Assembly (NCBI GenBank): GCA_964236695.1
Contig: CAXSFU010000121.1
Span: 1 to 6,639, forward strand
Source: CAXSEF01 sp964236695
GTDB taxonomy: Bacteria > Pseudomonadota > Alphaproteobacteria > Acetobacterales > Acetobacteraceae
Direction of reading: 5' to 3'
DNA: 6,639 nucleotides
Shown here: one piece after another, positions 5,144 to 6,639 of the stretch
Numbering within the stretch: the first letter of the stretch is position 1
How the letters are laid out: each line of letters opens with the position of its first letter
The notes under the pieces: generated by a model
Databases searched by the model: none
Told to the model about the DNA's origin: nothing
What the model saw: the letters and a program-made list of their open reading frames with translations, nothing else
Position numbers and translations under genes: made by a program

Positions 5144-5870
5144 TCCCTACACCTTAATGCTATCTTCTACCGACGAGCCTTCGGTGGGCAAAAACACAGA
5201 GTAGTCTTGAATAACAACAACAAAAATCATACCAAAGTACAATACAAGATGTCACCTGCTGCAGTATCTTCGTTAGTATCCGGTACAATAGCTATCACAG
5301 GAATTATAATATCTTTCTATATTGAAAAAATAAGAAGTTTTATATCAAGACCTAATCTTGAAATGATATTCAGCCATGAAGACGGCGGATGTAGGGTGGT
5401 TCACAATAGTGCACGAACCTACATACGAGTACGAGTAAGAAACAAAAAGAAGCGCATTGCCACAGGTTGCAGAGTGTACTTGTCAGATGTCAAAATTAAC
5501 GGTGTAAGAAAAATCCTAAATGACAGTCCTCAGTTAAACTGGCCTTATCTTGGTTGCAGCAGTATAGAGATAAGGGAAGGTTTAAGCCAGTACGTGGATG
5601 TTGCCAATTACTTCGACGAAACTTGTAACGACCGTAAAACAAATCTCAAGTTTGAAACGTTCTTCACAACGCGTCAGCTAAACGATTTAGAGAGGCAGCC
5701 AGCAAACTGTCATATTACCTTGGTATTGGTGGCAGACCACGGCTTTAGAACAGAGTATGCCATTGAAATTATCTGTGGTGGGTCGTCGGACAGATTTGAC
5801 GCGAAGTCTCTAAACTAAACGTGAGTAAAGGTGCCGACTAAACCGACGGAACTCGTTCGGATCGGTCGCT
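5144..5870. other. AT-rich island between the cassette and thiE
   Basis: Composition changes abruptly at about 5144 from nearly all G/C wobble positions to AT-rich sequence with many AAA, AAT, TTA and ATA codons, and returns to GC-rich by about 5870, inside the 3' end of thiE. It holds one complete gene. I see no transposase, integrase, tRNA or clear target-site duplication. The short motif ACCGACG...TTCGG occurs near both edges (5169-5184 and 5842-5860). The left edge coincides with the broken palindromic element. Horizontal acquisition is the most economical reading but is inferred. Confidence 0.6.
5249..5818 (+). CDS. Unrecognised membrane-anchored protein of foreign composition
   Basis: I cannot assign a family. 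From ATG 5249 it has 189 residues. A TTG at 5207 would add 14 hydrophilic residues rich in Asn (NNNNKNHTK); neither start has a strong ribosome site. Residue numbers here are from the TTG. One hydrophobic segment (about 20-39, SSLVSGTIAITGIIISFYIE) is followed by basic KIRSFISRPN, suggesting a single N-terminal membrane anchor with a soluble domain of about 150 residues on the cytoplasmic side. The soluble part alternates short hydrophobic strands (TYIRVRVRN, GCRVYLSDVKING, CHITLVLVADHG, YAIEIICG) like a beta-sandwich, and has six Cys (62, 88, 117, 140, 168, 190). Codon use is AT-rich, unlike all neighbours. A weak promoter candidate is TTGATC (5140) with TATCTT (5161), spacer 15. It converges with thiE, leaving 19 bases between the stops. 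It may be cargo of an insertion; no function is proposed. Confidence 0.75.
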   Translation: MSPAAVSSLVSGTIAITGIIISFYIEKIRSFISRPNLEMIFSHEDGGCRVVHNSARTYIRVRVRNKKKRIATGCRVYLSDVKINGVRKILNDSPQLNWPYLGCSSIEIREGLSQYVDVANYFDETCNDRKTNLKFETFFTTRQLNDLERQPANCHITLVLVADHGFRTEYAIEIICGGSSDRFDAKSLN

Positions 5871-6503
5871 GCCTTCGACCTGCTTCGCCACCTCGATCGC
5901 CGCGCACATCGCCCGCACGCCCGCCGCCGGCCCCTCCGCGTGCCCCCACACCGCGCCCACCACCGCCAGGAAGTCCGCCCCCGCCGCCACCAGCGGCGCG
6001 CAGTTCTCCGCCGTGATCCCCCCGATCGCCACGCACGGCACCTCCATCAGCTCCGTCCACCACGACAGCAGCCCGACGTCCGCCCGGATCTCCGTCTCCT
6101 TCGTGCCGCTCGGAAAGAACGCCCCGAACGCCACGTAGTCCGCCCCCGCCTCGCCCGCCTGCATCGCCAGGTCCCGGCTGTCGTAGCACGACACCCCGAG
6201 CTGCCCCTCGCCCAGCACCCGCCGCGCCTCGGCCACCCCCATGTCCTCGGCCCCCACGTGCGCCCCGTCGCACCCGCACGCCACCGCCAGCGCCGGGTCG
6301 TCGTTGAGCAGCAGCGCCACGTCGCGCGCCTGCGTCACCGGCCGCAGCAGCTCCGCCGTCCGCCGCACCGTGTCGCGCGACGCCCCCTTCAGCCGCAGCT
6401 GCACCGCCGCCACGTCGCCCGCGTCCAGCGCCGCCGCCAGCAGGTCAGCGAACCCCGCCGGGAGCTGCGGCGGCGTGATCAGGTAGAGACGGGTGTCGGG
6501 CAT
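5838..6503 (-). CDS. thiE: Thiamine-phosphate synthase (ThiE/TenI family)
   Basis: This 221-residue cytoplasmic TIM-barrel enzyme joins HMP-pyrophosphate and thiazole phosphate (HET-P) to make thiamine phosphate. It starts at ATG 6503 (minus strand), where MPDTRLYLITPP is a normal ThiE start. Motifs in order are VQLRLK (34-39, pyrophosphate binding), LLNDDPALA (65-73), DGAHVGAEDM (79-88), GVSCYDSRDLA (103-113), ADYVAFGAFFPSGTKE (121-136), AIGGITAEN (159-167) and AGADFLAVVGAVW (174-186), matching the barrel order of the family. Key substrate residues (Gln35, Arg37, Lys39, Asn67, Asp68, Lys135) are present, so an active ThiE is more likely than the TenI aminase-type paralogue. The last 12 residues (EGSDRSERVPSV) lie beyond the conserved barrel, where base composition drifts to that of the island. 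Only 21 bases separate the start from a palindromic element, and I see no TPP riboswitch in this gap. Confidence 0.93.
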   Translation of the reverse strand: MPDTRLYLITPPQLPAGFADLLAAALDAGDVAAVQLRLKGASRDTVRRTAELLRPVTQARDVALLLNDDPALAVACGCDGAHVGAEDMGVAEARRVLGEGQLGVSCYDSRDLAMQAGEAGADYVAFGAFFPSGTKETEIRADVGLLSWWTELMEVPCVAIGGITAENCAPLVAAGADFLAVVGAVWGHAEGPAAGVRAMCAAIEVAKQVEGSDRSERVPSV

Positions 6504-6524
6504 CGGCTACGTCCGAAAGGAAAA

Positions 6525-6639
6525 GCAAGGCCAGGGCTCTGCCCTGGACCGGCACACGTAAGGAAGGGCGGCCGGGGGCACCGGCCCCGTCGAGGTTTCC
6601 AAAGGCTCGGCCTTTGGCGGGGTCCAGGGGCAGAGCCCC
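6525..6639. repeat. Palindromic element, copy 4, truncated by the window end
   Basis: It begins GCAAGGCCAGGG as copy 1 does. Hairpins: CCAGGGC/GCCCTGG (6531-6537/6541-6547, TCT loop), GGCCGG/CCGGCC (6570-6575/6581-6586), CCAAAGGC/GCCTTTGG (6599-6606/6610-6617) and the start of the right-end hairpin GGGGC-AGA-GCCCC (6627-6639). By analogy the next bases beyond the window should complete CCCCTGGCCTTGC. It lies upstream of thiE and so may hold or influence that gene's 5' leader. Confidence 0.78.

Noticed and set aside
6504..6639. TPP riboswitch upstream of thiE
   Set aside because: The leader inside the window is 21 bases followed by the palindromic element. I could not find the conserved CUGAGA-type thi-box core on the minus strand.

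Overview
The window is very GC-rich, with strong G/C preference at third codon positions. It is punctuated by short GC-rich palindromic elements of a kind I associate with Rhodospirillales/Acetobacteraceae-type Alphaproteobacteria. The taxonomic call is an inference from composition, repeat style and protein flavour, and is not proven.

Layout. Bases 1-236 hold a perfect hairpin (7-28) and otherwise GC-rich sequence in which I see no gene. Bases 237-5143 carry five same-strand genes: an acyl carrier protein (237-641), a beta-ketoacyl-ACP synthase (638-1855), a chalcone/stilbene-synthase-like type III polyketide synthase (2018-3097), a class I SAM-dependent methyltransferase (3252-3965) and a FAD-dependent oxidoreductase (3962-5143). 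The first pair and the last pair overlap by 4 bases (ATGA and GTGA), so each is probably translationally coupled. The two larger gaps, on either side of the type III PKS gene, are almost filled by structured repeat elements, and each is followed by a good Shine-Dalgarno sequence for the next gene. A model that fits this order is: the carrier protein and ketosynthase prepare or hand over a fatty-acyl starter, the type III PKS extends and cyclises it to an alkylresorcinol- or alkylpyrone-type phenolic lipid, and the methyltransferase and flavoenzyme methylate and oxidise or reduce the ring or tail. The PKS-methyltransferase-flavoenzyme logic has a precedent in the Streptomyces srsABC phenolic-lipid operon. 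The dedicated ACP and ketosynthase in front are the less usual part.

Bases 5144 to about 5870 are an abrupt AT-rich island. It carries one gene for an unrecognised membrane-anchored protein (5249-5818, possibly from 5207) whose codon use is unlike every neighbour. It begins exactly where a palindromic element has lost its right half, which suggests a horizontally acquired insert. Facing it on the minus strand is thiE (5838-6503), thiamine-phosphate synthase, which is unrelated to the lipid cassette. A further palindromic element (6525 to the window end) lies upstream of thiE.

Four copies of the palindromic element (1855-1989, 3103-3223, 5095-5142 partial, 6525-6639 cut by the window) keep their hairpins although the stem sequences differ, so pairing is preserved rather than primary sequence. 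One copy forms the last 15 codons of the flavoenzyme gene.
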